From Algoriphagus sp. NG3 (GTDB lineage Bacteria > Bacteroidota > Bacteroidia > Cytophagales > Cyclobacteriaceae), in contig NZ_CP139421.1 in the NCBI RefSeq assembly GCF_034119865.1, positions 3,100,001 to 3,164,000 on the forward strand: a stretch of DNA of 64,000 nt, written 5' to 3'. Under the pieces are notes generated by a model. It searched no databases, was not told the DNA's origin, and saw nothing but the letters and a program-made list of their open reading frames with translations. Position 1 is the stretch's first letter, and each line of letters opens with the position of its first letter. Below, in pieces: positions 7,191-15,545 of the stretch. Made by a program: the position numbers and the translations under genes.

Positions 7191-9404
7191 ATGAAATCAA
7201 TAATCCTAATTATAGGATGCATGATTGTTTCTTCTTTGGTTTTGGCACAGAGTAAAGTCCATGGCATAGTACAGTCAGCATCCCAAGAGCCTCTAATCGG
7301 GGCAAGTATCAAAGTACTGGATAGAGAGTACGGAGCCGTCAGCGATGTGCATGGTCACTTTCAGCTAGAAAACATACTATCCACAGACCGTTTGATTGTG
7401 TCCTATCTGGGCTATGAAGCAGATACTATTACACCTGAATTTGACAGTCCAATGGTAATTACCCTTCAGGAAAGCGGAGAAGACCTGGAAGGAGTCACCG
7501 TACGTTCACGCTCCGAGTCAATAGTGGACGAGGCTCCATTCCTCAACATTCTTATCACAGAAAGTGAACTCCAAAAAGCTGCCTGCTGCAATCTGTCAGA
7601 GAGCTTTGAGACCAATGCTTCGGTAGATGTCTCCTATGCAGATGCTGTCACTGGCACCAAAATGATCCAAATGATGGGTTTGGATGGAAGATATGTGATG
7701 ATCAGCAGGGAAGGAATCCCTAATATCCGAGGATTGAACTCCCGGCTTGGATTGACTTTTGTACCCGGAACCTGGATTCAGTCCATCGATGTGGGTAAAG
7801 GTGCCGGCACGGTAATCAATGGCTACGAATCCATGACCGGACAGATCAACGTGGATCTATTCAAGCCCGAATCAATGGACAAATGGTACTTGAACGCCTA
7901 CTTGAATTCCTTTGGAAGAATGGAAGTCAATGCCAATCATCAACTTCCCATCAATGATAAGTGGAGCTCAGGTGTGTTGTTTCACGCCAGTCAGTTGGCT
8001 TCCGAGATCGACGGGAATGACGACGGCTTCATGGATCTTCCCAAAGCCCGCCAGTTGAATTTCCTCAATAGATACAAGTATGAGGGAGATCGCCTGATGG
8101 CTCAGATTGGCGTGAATTTATTTATGTCAGATAATGCCGGGGGGCAAAAAGGTTTCGGATTCAATTCTGATCTGGCTACAAGCAGTATGTATGGCTACCA
8201 AATGGACACCAGAAAAGCCGAAGTATTCGGTAAGCTGGGAATGATATATCCGGATAAACCGACCCAAAGCTGGGGGTTCCAATATTCCCTTTCCTACCAG
8301 GACTTCAATGGAGGTGCGGGAAGAAGAATTTATAACGGTATAGAAAAAACCGCCTATGGTAATTTCATCTATCAGAATATTATAGGTTCCAGTTTTCACC
8401 AATACAAGACAGGGGCTAGCTTTCTTTATGATGACTTTGAAGAGAGCTTTGACTCCAATACTGCGACAGGCCTTGATACAGCCATGTATAGAACTGAAAA
8501 AGTCCCTGGTCTTTTCTTTGAATACAATTATATCCCAAATGATAAAATCACTTTCGTAGCAGGCGCAAGGACGGATTTCCACAATCTCTTTGGCACCTAT
8601 TTCACACCGAGAGTTCATGCCAGATGGGAATTCGTTCCAAAATGGACGTTGAGAGGATCAGTAGGAAAAGGATACAGAACACCAAATGCACTGATGGAAA
8701 ACAGTTCTGTATGGATTTCCGCCAGAGAATTGGTTTTTAATGCAGAATTGAAGCCTGAGGAATCCTGGAATAGCGGCATAAGTTTGGCAGGTAGTTTCAC
8801 AGTGTATGACCGACCGTTAACCATCGTCGCGGACTATTTCTATACGGACTTTGTTAATCAGTTGGTATATGACCAGGATGTAAGTTCAGAATTCCTAGTA
8901 ATCAACAATCTCCACAGAGGATCTTTTGCTAAAAGTTTCCAGATTGAGGCCAGTTATCCACTGACGGAGAGGCTCGAAGCCAAGGCTGCTTACAAGCATT
9001 ATGAGATGATGATGACTACCAATGGTATGCTCCAGCAAATACCTCTTCAGAGCAGGGATCGCTTCTTTATGAATCTGGCTTACGCTACAAACTATGACAA
9101 ATGGAAAGCTGACCTGACAGTAAACTGGAATGGCCCTATGCGGATACCAAATACCAGCGAAAGCCCGGTGGAATTCCAACAGCCGGAAAAATCACCGGAT
9201 TTCTTCATGGTGAATGCGCAGGTAAACCGTGGATTCCGCTGGGGAAGTATTTATTTGGGAGGTGAAAACATATTAAATTTCAAACAATCAAATCCAATCA
9301 TAGACCCAGAGAACCCTTTTGGAGAAAACTTCGATGCCTCCATGACTTGGGGGCCTATCGCAGGAAGAGTCATTTACACTGGAATCAGATATAAAATAAA
9401 CTAA
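7191..9404 (+). CDS. TonB-dependent outer-membrane receptor with N-terminal CarboxypepD-like domain
   Basis: A 737-residue receptor with a signal peptide ending VLAQ. Residues about 22-95 form a carboxypeptidase-regulatory-like domain (GIVQSASQEPLIGASI). A plug follows, then a 22-strand-type barrel ending in a run of aromatic strands. The plug begins with an unusual vicinal cysteine pair, Cys132-Cys133 in KAACCNLSESF. Receptors of this kind found beside HMA proteins are annotated for heavy-metal or siderophore-like transport. The gene sits between the HYC_CC_PP gene (63 bp upstream) and the HMA gene (8 bp downstream), so the three are very likely one operon. The paired cysteines echo those in both neighbours. 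Confidence 0.88.
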   Translation: MKSIILIIGCMIVSSLVLAQSKVHGIVQSASQEPLIGASIKVLDREYGAVSDVHGHFQLENILSTDRLIVSYLGYEADTITPEFDSPMVITLQESGEDLEGVTVRSRSESIVDEAPFLNILITESELQKAACCNLSESFETNASVDVSYADAVTGTKMIQMMGLDGRYVMISREGIPNIRGLNSRLGLTFVPGTWIQSIDVGKGAGTVINGYESMTGQINVDLFKPESMDKWYLNAYLNSFGRMEVNANHQLPINDKWSSGVLFHASQLASEIDGNDDGFMDLPKARQLNFLNRYKYEGDRLMAQIGVNLFMSDNAGGQKGFGFNSDLATSSMYGYQMDTRKAEVFGKLGMIYPDKPTQSWGFQYSLSYQDFNGGAGRRIYNGIEKTAYGNFIYQNIIGSSFHQYKTGASFLYDDFEESFDSNTATGLDTAMYRTEKVPGLFFEYNYIPNDKITFVAGARTDFHNLFGTYFTPRVHARWEFVPKWTLRGSVGKGYRTPNALMENSSVWISARELVFNAELKPEESWNSGISLAGSFTVYDRPLTIVADYFYTDFVNQLVYDQDVSSEFLVINNLHRGSFAKSFQIEASYPLTERLEAKAAYKHYEMMMTTNGMLQQIPLQSRDRFFMNLAYATNYDKWKADLTVNWNGPMRIPNTSESPVEFQQPEKSPDFFMVNAQVNRGFRWGSIYLGGENILNFKQSNPIIDPENPFGENFDASMTWGPIAGRVIYTGIRYKIN

Positions 9405-9412
9405 CTATACAC

Positions 9413-9769
9413 ATGAAAAAGCTAATTTTAACCCTCTTTATCGCAACGTTCGCTCTTGCGGCTCATGCACAGGTGAAAACAATCGGGATCAAAACATCCG
9501 CAATTTGTGAGATGTGCAAAGCAACCTTGGAAAAGGATCTCACCTTCGAAAAAGGGGTGAAATCCGTAAACCTAGACCTAGATACCAAGGTACTGAACAT
9601 AGCCTATCTGGACTCTAAAACGGATCCAAACAAACTCCGAAAGCGGATCACCATGGTAGGCTATCATGCTGACTCTATGAAAAGAGACCCAAAAGCATAT
9701 GCCAAACTGGATGACTGCTGTAAAGACGGCGCCCATGACCATGACAGCCCAAAGAAAAAAGATAATTAA
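9413..9769 (+). CDS. Secreted heavy-metal-associated (HMA) domain protein
   Basis: A 118-residue periplasmic metal-binding protein. The signal peptide ends AHAQ at about residue 20. The ferredoxin-like HMA fold carries the metal site CEMC (Cys32, Cys35) in place of the usual MxCxxC, and the second half has the typical VKSVNLDLDTKVLNIAY strand pair. The tail is extra: DDCC followed by a His/Asp-rich DHDH-like stretch, a second potential metal site. It starts 8 bp after the TonB receptor and ends the operon, with a terminator 9 bp downstream. A role as acceptor of metal imported by the receptor is plausible but inferred. Confidence 0.82.
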   Translation: MKKLILTLFIATFALAAHAQVKTIGIKTSAICEMCKATLEKDLTFEKGVKSVNLDLDTKVLNIAYLDSKTDPNKLRKRITMVGYHADSMKRDPKAYAKLDDCCKDGAHDHDSPKKKDN

Positions 9770-9777
9770 GTCCAAGG

Positions 9778-9810
9778 AAGCTTCCCAGAAACGGGAAGCT
9801 TTTTGCTTTT
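9778..9810 (+). terminator. Terminator of the metal operon
   Basis: An inverted repeat AAGCTTCCC...GGGAAGCTT (9778-9801) is followed by TTTTGCTTTT, directly after the HMA stop codon. Confidence 0.85.
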
Positions 9811-9973
9811 CTAACCGCCAAGTTCGCGGAGGTTTTCGCGGAGGCCGCAATATTTAGGTTAGTCATTTTGAAAGCCCAAGATAGCTTAGTCCAGCTCGAA
9901 AGGTTTGGACACAAATGGGGTAATCATTTATTTAAGCTTTGAAAGAGAAAAATCCATTTATTAAATTCAGCCT

Positions 9974-10105
9974 ATGAAAATCAGATCAAGTATACAAGAA
10001 TGGCAAAAAGTGGAAGTAGATAAAAGGATCTCAGCAATCAGAAGTGGCAAAATTGAGATTGAAAATTGGGAAGATGTAAAAAAGGAAATTTTTCATAAAA
10101 AATGA
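9974..10105 (+). pseudogene. C-terminal fragment of an addiction-module antitoxin
   Basis: This 43-codon frame starts ATG and reads like the C-terminal half of putative addiction-module components (Unstab_antitox type): EW..VEVDKRI.AI.SGK followed by WEDVKKEI. The N-terminal DNA-binding or dimerisation half is missing, and an in-frame stop lies just upstream at 9962-9964. No RelE/ParE-like toxin can be read downstream; a frame opening at 10102 lacks toxin motifs. It is best seen as a decayed toxin-antitoxin locus, although a working short protein cannot be excluded. Confidence 0.5.
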
Positions 10106-10434
10106 TTACTCGAAAATCCTCAAAGTGGGTCAATGGTTCTTCAGAACCTAACATATTGCAGTCTTCAGACTACGATTGTTTCAAAATATTATAGAAAAAT
10201 AATTGCTACCTTTTGCTCCATAAAGTAACAAAGAAATCCAAGCCCAATTAGCAAGGATAGCTGCAGATGAAAGAATCGCACTTCTATGTTTTTCTATGTG
10301 ACTATATGGTTAGATCTTTTTTCACAGCATAAAATCATTGATTCCATAGCTTTTTTCGCTCTGAATCTCCATACCTGCCAGGCAGACCTTGGCCTAAAAC
10401 CAATGCAGTCTTCAGACTGAGAAGGAGTTAACTA
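10106..10434. other. Gene-free stretch with short dispersed repeats
   Basis: It contains two copies of GCAGTCTTCAGACT (10158-10171 and 10405-10418), each with a small AGTC/GACT dyad, and a CCTGCC/GGCAG palindrome at about 10373-10386. No gene, RNA or promoter is supported. It looks like scar tissue of mobile or repeat sequence around the broken antitoxin. Confidence 0.5.
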
Positions 10435-11184
10435 TCACACCAACACCAAATCAAACGACCGAAACGCATCCAGCATTGGATCCGAAGGGTCTAATTCTGT
10501 CACCAAGGTATGAACTGCCGTCATATCACAGGTCTTGAATTTTTGCACAGAATGCAGCTTATCAGAAACCGTCAGAATGATCGTCTTCTTTGCTGCCCTG
10601 ATCATCGCCTGCTTTACTTGGATAACTTCCCAGTCAAACTCTGTCAGACCAAACTGCGCATCCAGATATCCTGTTCCTAGTATGCACAAATCCACCCGAA
10701 GCTGTGACAAGGAATTCACCACTGTTCCCCCAACTGCAAATTTTGCATCATGCAGCAGCTTTCCTCCAAGAAAAATCACCTCTACGTTTTCATGATCCAG
10801 CAAGGCCATAGCCACGTGAAGGCTGGGTGTAAAAACCGTTAGTTCCAACTTCTTTGGGATCAACTTTGCCACTTCCATATTCGTAGTGCCTCCACTCATC
10901 AGGATGACCTGACCATCAGTAAGCAGAGCTATTGTCTTTTCAGCTATAGAGATTTTCTTAGACTTCAGGTAAATATTCCCATCATCCTTGGTAAATGTCA
11001 TAAAACCAAAGGATGTCGCTCCACCATGGACCTTTTTGAGTTTCTCCTCTTTGTCCAATTCTTTTACATCCCGCCTTACGGTATCTATGGACACATTAAG
11101 AGATTCTGCCAGATCGTTCAGTAAAACTCTGTGATGCAGGTGAACCTGATCTAAAATATATTTTTGCCTCTCTTCTTTTAGCAT
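10435..11184 (-). CDS. DeoR-family transcriptional regulator
   Basis: A 249-residue sugar-metabolism repressor. The ATG at 11184 (MLKEERQKYILDQV) is chosen over a TTG 17 codons upstream because it gives the canonical DeoR N terminus. The winged helix-turn-helix spans residues about 6-60, with the family recognition segment SIDTVRRDVKELD, and VHGGA follows. The C-terminal sugar-phosphate-binding DeoRC domain has the phosphate loop LMSGGTTNMEVA. Such regulators respond to a phosphorylated sugar. It has no close same-strand partner, so its target is unknown; the divergent peptidoglycan-salvage operon starting 184 bp away is the nearest candidate. Confidence 0.85.
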   Translation of the reverse strand: MLKEERQKYILDQVHLHHRVLLNDLAESLNVSIDTVRRDVKELDKEEKLKKVHGGATSFGFMTFTKDDGNIYLKSKKISIAEKTIALLTDGQVILMSGGTTNMEVAKLIPKKLELTVFTPSLHVAMALLDHENVEVIFLGGKLLHDAKFAVGGTVVNSLSQLRVDLCILGTGYLDAQFGLTEFDWEVIQVKQAMIRAAKKTIILTVSDKLHSVQKFKTCDMTAVHTLVTELDPSDPMLDAFRSFDLVLV

Positions 11185-11367
11185 ACTATAAGGGGTTGGA
11201 TGAGGCAAACTACTAAAAACAGCAAAAACTTGCAAAAGTTAAATCTTAGAAAATTTTCCGGCAAAAAATAGCTAGACTAGCTCCTTTTTACTCCATTTTA
11301 GGTAGTTTAGTGGCTACTATTTCGCTCCACAGAACTTTGCAAGTGCAAGGCAGAATCAAAGCTCTCT

Positions 11368-12051
11368 ATGAAATTGAATTCACATCCACTCCATTGGCAC
11401 CGCATTACGCTCTTGATACTTTTGCTTTGTCAAGGTGCCTGCAGCCCTAAATCCACTTTCCGGATTATCGAAAAGCCAATCACGTGGACTAGTGAAAGGG
11501 AAGCCCTTTCGGTAAAATACCTAAAGGAAAGGCATGGAATTGATCAGGAGACTGCTTCCATCGACCCCAAAATGGTGGTGATTCATTGGACGGCAATCCA
11601 TACAATAGAGGTTACATTTGATGTGTTTGACCCACCTACTTTAGAAGGAAGGGATGATCTGACAGGAGCCAGCTTATTAAATGTTTCCAGCCAATTCTTA
11701 ATAGATAGAGACGGCACGATTTTTAGACTATTGCCGGACACAACCTTCGCCAGACACACCATCGGCTTGAATTACTTAGCCATCGGTGTAGAAAACATAG
11801 GCAGTGATAAAATGCCGTTGACTAAACAGCAGCTGAAAGCCAACGAAGAGCTTGTTAGATATTTAAAAAGAAAATATGATATTGAGTATGTCATAGGCCA
11901 TCATGAGTACCAAAATTTTCAAGCCACTGAGCTGTGGAAAGAAGCAGACCCGGACTATCGTACCATAAAAACCGACCCTGGGGATGCCTTCATGAAAAAA
12001 CTCCGGAAAAATCTGGAAGATTTAAATTTAAAATCTATCCCAACGCTTTGA
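11368..12051 (+). CDS. N-acetylmuramoyl-L-alanine amidase (amidase_2 type), exported
   Basis: A 227-residue zinc amidase that cuts the bond between MurNAc and the stem peptide. The N terminus is hydrophobic with Cys at 21 and 25, suggesting a lipoprotein although the lipobox is imperfect. The AmpD-like zinc ligands are visible: His73 in VIHWTA, His178 in GHHEY and Asp203 in KTDPGDAF. It heads an operon with DigH-like, GNAT, AmpG-like and NagZ genes, with only 10 bp before the next gene. In that setting it would release peptides from peptidoglycan or muropeptides in the periplasm, leaving denuded glycan for the next enzyme. Confidence 0.85.
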   Translation: MKLNSHPLHWHRITLLILLLCQGACSPKSTFRIIEKPITWTSEREALSVKYLKERHGIDQETASIDPKMVVIHWTAIHTIEVTFDVFDPPTLEGRDDLTGASLLNVSSQFLIDRDGTIFRLLPDTTFARHTIGLNYLAIGVENIGSDKMPLTKQQLKANEELVRYLKRKYDIEYVIGHHEYQNFQATELWKEADPDYRTIKTDPGDAFMKKLRKNLEDLNLKSIPTL

Positions 12052-12061
12052 TTACCCACTT

Positions 12062-13693
12062 ATGAAATCCCTTTCAAGGTATCTCTTTATCGCCTTGGCT
12101 ATTGGCCTGCTGTTTTCCGCATGTAAATCCAAAAAGAATGCCACTACCGGCACCCAACCTTCCGGTACTATTGATACCCCTCCAAACAAAAACCCCGGTG
12201 CCAACCTTCCTGTAAAAAAGCTCCCTATGGCCCCTGTAGCTTTAAAGCCACTGAATTATCAGATGTCTGAAATGCCCAGGGAATTCAGGGGTGTCTGGAT
12301 AGCTACGGTTGCTAATATTGATTGGCCGATCTCTCCTACTGATGCCTATGAGAAGCAAAAGCGGGACTTTCTGGACATTTTAGATTATTACAAAAACCTC
12401 AACTTTAATGCGGTAATAGTACAGATACGTACTGCGGGAGACGCTTTTTACCCCAGTAACCTTGCCCCTTGGTCCAAATACCTCACCGGAAAACAAGGCA
12501 AAGCCCCAAATAGCAATGAAAATCCGCTGACATGGATGATACAGGAAGCCCATGCACGAGGGTTGGAGTTTCATGCCTGGCTGAATCCCTATCGTGCCAC
12601 CATGAATCTGAATACCACCGATCTCAGCCCTGAACATGATTACAATAAGCACCGTAACTGGATGCTAAAGTATGACACTAAATACTATTACAATCCTGGT
12701 TTGCCTGAAGTAAAAGCCCACTTGCTTGCTGTGATCAAGGAGATCGTGGACAACTATGACATTGATGCTATTCACTTTGACGACTATTTCTACCCATATA
12801 AGGTAGCAAAACTGGATTTCCCGGATAGGGACACGTATAACAAATACAAAAAACCGGGGCAGTCACAAGATGATTGGAGAAGAGACAATGTCAACCAGTT
12901 GATTTTGGCATTAAACCAGACCATTAAACAAAGTAAGCCTTGGGTGCAGTTTGGAATATCCCCTTTTGGAGTTTGGAGAAACCAAGACAAGGATCCAAAA
13001 GGCTCCCCTACCCGTGCTGGGCAGACCAATTATGATGACCTGTATGCAGATGTACTGCTGTGGATGAAAAACGGATGGGTGGACTACATGATTCCGCAAC
13101 TTTACTGGAGCATGGAGCATAAGCTGGCTTCACACAGAATCTTAAATGACTGGTGGGCAAAAAACCACTACAACACGAATATTTACATAGGAAATGGCCC
13201 CTACAAAATCAGGGAAGATTCGGATGCAGCCTGGCAAAACCCAAGGGAAATCAATTCCCAAATTTCTTATACCAGAACGTTGCCCACCATTCAGGGAAAT
13301 GCTTTTTTCTCTGCAAAATCCATGAAAATCAAGAATCAGGATGTGGCACAATTATTAAAAGGGGAATTGTATAATGAGCCTACTTTACCCCCATCATTTC
13401 AGCCTGTCGGCACCTCCATCATAGACACACCTGCCGTCTTCAATGTGGAAGCCAATGCAGAATTGACAACTATACGCATGGCAAATCCTCTGGATCCAGC
13501 CATTCGCTATGCGCTTATCCAGGGGGCAAATGAGCTCGGCCAACTGGCTGAGTCCAAAATACACCCAGTCTGGGTAGGAGGCTTACGTGCCAGAACCCTG
13601 GAGGTAAAAAGTTTAAACACCAAGTATTTAGCCATTCGTTGGATCGACCATTATGGCAGAATCGTACAAAACCAAGTGTATCAAATCCCATAA
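12062..13693 (+). CDS. GHL10 family glycosyl hydrolase lipoprotein (DigH-like)
   Basis: A 543-residue lipoprotein (lipobox LFSAC, Cys21) with a GHL10/DUF187 TIM barrel from about residue 75 (EFRGVWIATVANIDWP) to 420. Conserved acidic strands include AIHFDDYFYPY and FHAWLNPYR. A C-terminal Ig/fibronectin-like portion follows. The E. coli member DigH cleaves glycan strands stripped of peptides, at division sites. Placement directly behind an amidase (10 bp) fits that order of attack. It is followed after 9 bp by the GNAT gene. Confidence 0.85.
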   Translation: MKSLSRYLFIALAIGLLFSACKSKKNATTGTQPSGTIDTPPNKNPGANLPVKKLPMAPVALKPLNYQMSEMPREFRGVWIATVANIDWPISPTDAYEKQKRDFLDILDYYKNLNFNAVIVQIRTAGDAFYPSNLAPWSKYLTGKQGKAPNSNENPLTWMIQEAHARGLEFHAWLNPYRATMNLNTTDLSPEHDYNKHRNWMLKYDTKYYYNPGLPEVKAHLLAVIKEIVDNYDIDAIHFDDYFYPYKVAKLDFPDRDTYNKYKKPGQSQDDWRRDNVNQLILALNQTIKQSKPWVQFGISPFGVWRNQDKDPKGSPTRAGQTNYDDLYADVLLWMKNGWVDYMIPQLYWSMEHKLASHRILNDWWAKNHYNTNIYIGNGPYKIREDSDAAWQNPREINSQISYTRTLPTIQGNAFFSAKSMKIKNQDVAQLLKGELYNEPTLPPSFQPVGTSIIDTPAVFNVEANAELTTIRMANPLDPAIRYALIQGANELGQLAESKIHPVWVGGLRARTLEVKSLNTKYLAIRWIDHYGRIVQNQVYQIP

Positions 13694-13702
13694 CAGGAAT
13701 CC

Positions 13703-14182
13703 ATGAAAGACATGCTCGTTCGATTGATCAATTTGCCGGAAGTTTCCAATGAGGTGGCAGTTTTATTGAAAAAGGAAAGCATAGTATTCCGGAGGGCTAT
13801 TGCACCTGAGAAACATTTGCTCTGTGCTTGGGTTTTGGAGCATTTCGGGGAATATTGGAAATCGGAGACTGAAGTGGCTTTTTCCAGACAGCCTGTAACA
13901 TGTTGGCTGGCACAAAGAGGAAACGATATTTTAGGATTTGCCTGCTACGAAAGCACAGCAAGAAACTTTTTCGGTCCCACAGGCACCCTAGAATCAGAGC
14001 GTGGCAAAGGAATCGGTAAAATACTGCTCATCAAATCCCTGGAATCCATGAGGGAAATGGGCTATGCATACGCTATCATAGGAGGAGTCGGCCCGGCTGA
14101 ATTCTATGAGAAAACAGTAAATGCCAAAACTATCGATGGATCAGAGGTCAGTATCTACGGAAATCTAATCCGAAAATCATGA
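13703..14182 (+). CDS. GNAT family N-acetyltransferase of the cell-wall salvage operon
   Basis: A 159-residue GNAT protein. The acetyl-CoA pyrophosphate loop is ERGKGIGKILL, preceded by the beta4 strand GTLES. The segment ILGFACYESTARNFFGPTG and the following AYAIIGGVGPAEFY look conserved in the family. It overlaps the transporter gene by 4 bp, so the two are translationally coupled. An amino sugar such as glucosamine or a muropeptide is a natural substrate guess from context; sequence alone does not show it. Confidence 0.8.
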   Translation: MKDMLVRLINLPEVSNEVAVLLKKESIVFRRAIAPEKHLLCAWVLEHFGEYWKSETEVAFSRQPVTCWLAQRGNDILGFACYESTARNFFGPTGTLESERGKGIGKILLIKSLESMREMGYAYAIIGGVGPAEFYEKTVNAKTIDGSEVSIYGNLIRKS

Positions 14183-15444
14183 GTAGCTTTTCTAGAAAAA
14201 GCCCTTGGTTATGGGTACCTTCCTTGTATTTGACAGAGGGAATCCCTTACATAGTCATCATCGCAGTTTCGGTGATTATGTACAAAAAACTCGGTGTTTC
14301 CAACTCAGATATTGGTCTATACACGAGCCTGCTGTATTTACCTTGGGTGATCAAGCCCATCTGGAGTCCAGTAGTAGACCTGTTTGGCACCAAGCGAAAA
14401 TGGTTTTTGTCCATGCAGCTGATACTTTCACTTGTATTTTTTGGAGTGGGACTCACTACTGCAGGAAACCAATTTTTCTTTATCACACTGGCCTTCTTCT
14501 GGATGGGAGCCTTTGCCTCAGCCACTAACGACATAGCCTCAGATGGCATGTATCTCATTGCCTTAAAACCTGAGCAACAATCCTTCTTTGTAGGATTGAG
14601 GGGAACATTCTTTAGGATCGGGATGATAACCGGACAAGGATTGATTGTAATGATAGCCGGATACCTGGAGACTAGCTTAGGTGACACCACTAAGGCATGG
14701 TCCTACACCATGACTACTGTGGCTCTCCTGATGCTGCTGCTGACGCTGATCAATTCCTTAACCACACCAAACGTCGAGGAAGAAACAACGAGAACCCGCA
14801 CGAATGACGCAGGCTTCGGCAAGGTGTTCAGCACCTTCTTTACCAAGAAAAACATTGGGATTTCTCTTGCCTTTGTACTTTTATACAGACTGGGCGAATC
14901 CCAGTTGGTAAAAATGGCATCACCCTTTTTGCTGGAAGACAGACAAACAGGAGGACTGGGATTAAGCACATCAGAAGTGGGGTTTCTGTATGGCACCATA
15001 GGCGTGATCGCTTTGCTTCTCGGAGGGATCCTGGGCGGGATAGCTATTTCACGACAGGGTTTAGGCAAATGGATGATCCCCATGGCACTCTCACTAAATC
15101 TTCCGAATCTGCTATATATAGGTTTGGCGCATTTCCAGCCGAACAACATTTTCTTCGCAGGCACCGTGGTTGTGATCGAGCAATTTGGTTACGGTTTTGG
15201 ATTTGCAGCATACATGATCTTTCTGATATACTTGGCCGAAGGACTGTTCAAAACCTCGCATTATGCGCTTGCAACAGGTTTTATGGCCATGGGCATGATG
15301 TTGCCAGGAATGGCTTCTGGCTATATACAGGAATGGCTGGGCTATACAGGTTTCTTTATATGGGTAGGAGTAGCTATGATCCCCGCCTTGGCTATTGCTG
15401 CCAGTGTGAAGTATCCGAGGGAGTTTGGGAAGAAAATAGAGTGA
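14179..15444 (+). CDS. AmpG-like MFS transporter
   Basis: A 421-residue, 12-helix major-facilitator permease. The N terminus SPWLWVPSLYLTEGIPY and the loop after helix 2 (LPWVIKPIWSPVVD) match AmpG-type muropeptide permeases. The start overlaps the GNAT stop (ATGA). Together with amidase, DigH and NagZ it suggests uptake of anhydro-muropeptides or GlcNAc-MurNAc sugars into the cytoplasm. The exact cargo is inferred. Confidence 0.82.
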   Translation: MSSFSRKSPWLWVPSLYLTEGIPYIVIIAVSVIMYKKLGVSNSDIGLYTSLLYLPWVIKPIWSPVVDLFGTKRKWFLSMQLILSLVFFGVGLTTAGNQFFFITLAFFWMGAFASATNDIASDGMYLIALKPEQQSFFVGLRGTFFRIGMITGQGLIVMIAGYLETSLGDTTKAWSYTMTTVALLMLLLTLINSLTTPNVEEETTRTRTNDAGFGKVFSTFFTKKNIGISLAFVLLYRLGESQLVKMASPFLLEDRQTGGLGLSTSEVGFLYGTIGVIALLLGGILGGIAISRQGLGKWMIPMALSLNLPNLLYIGLAHFQPNNIFFAGTVVVIEQFGYGFGFAAYMIFLIYLAEGLFKTSHYALATGFMAMGMMLPGMASGYIQEWLGYTGFFIWVGVAMIPALAIAASVKYPREFGKKIE

Positions 15445-15545
15445 TTTACGAAATACGATTTACGAGATTTAATGGCACCTCCATCTCAAATTTCACTTTC
15501 CAACAATCTGCAAATCTTCCAATTTTACAATCTTTCAATCTCCCA

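Noticed and set aside
8127..8618. 163-codon minus-strand ORF
   Set aside because: Shadow of the TonB receptor gene with Cys/Ile-rich nonsense composition and no motif.
10102..10194. Toxin partner of the antitoxin fragment
   Set aside because: The frame beginning at 10102 is short (about 30 codons) and has none of the RelE/ParE core sequence.
15069..15545. Upstream extension of the nagZ reading frame
   Set aside because: It overlaps the MFS gene in another frame and lacks GH3 sequence; the ATG at 15546 gives the normal family N terminus.
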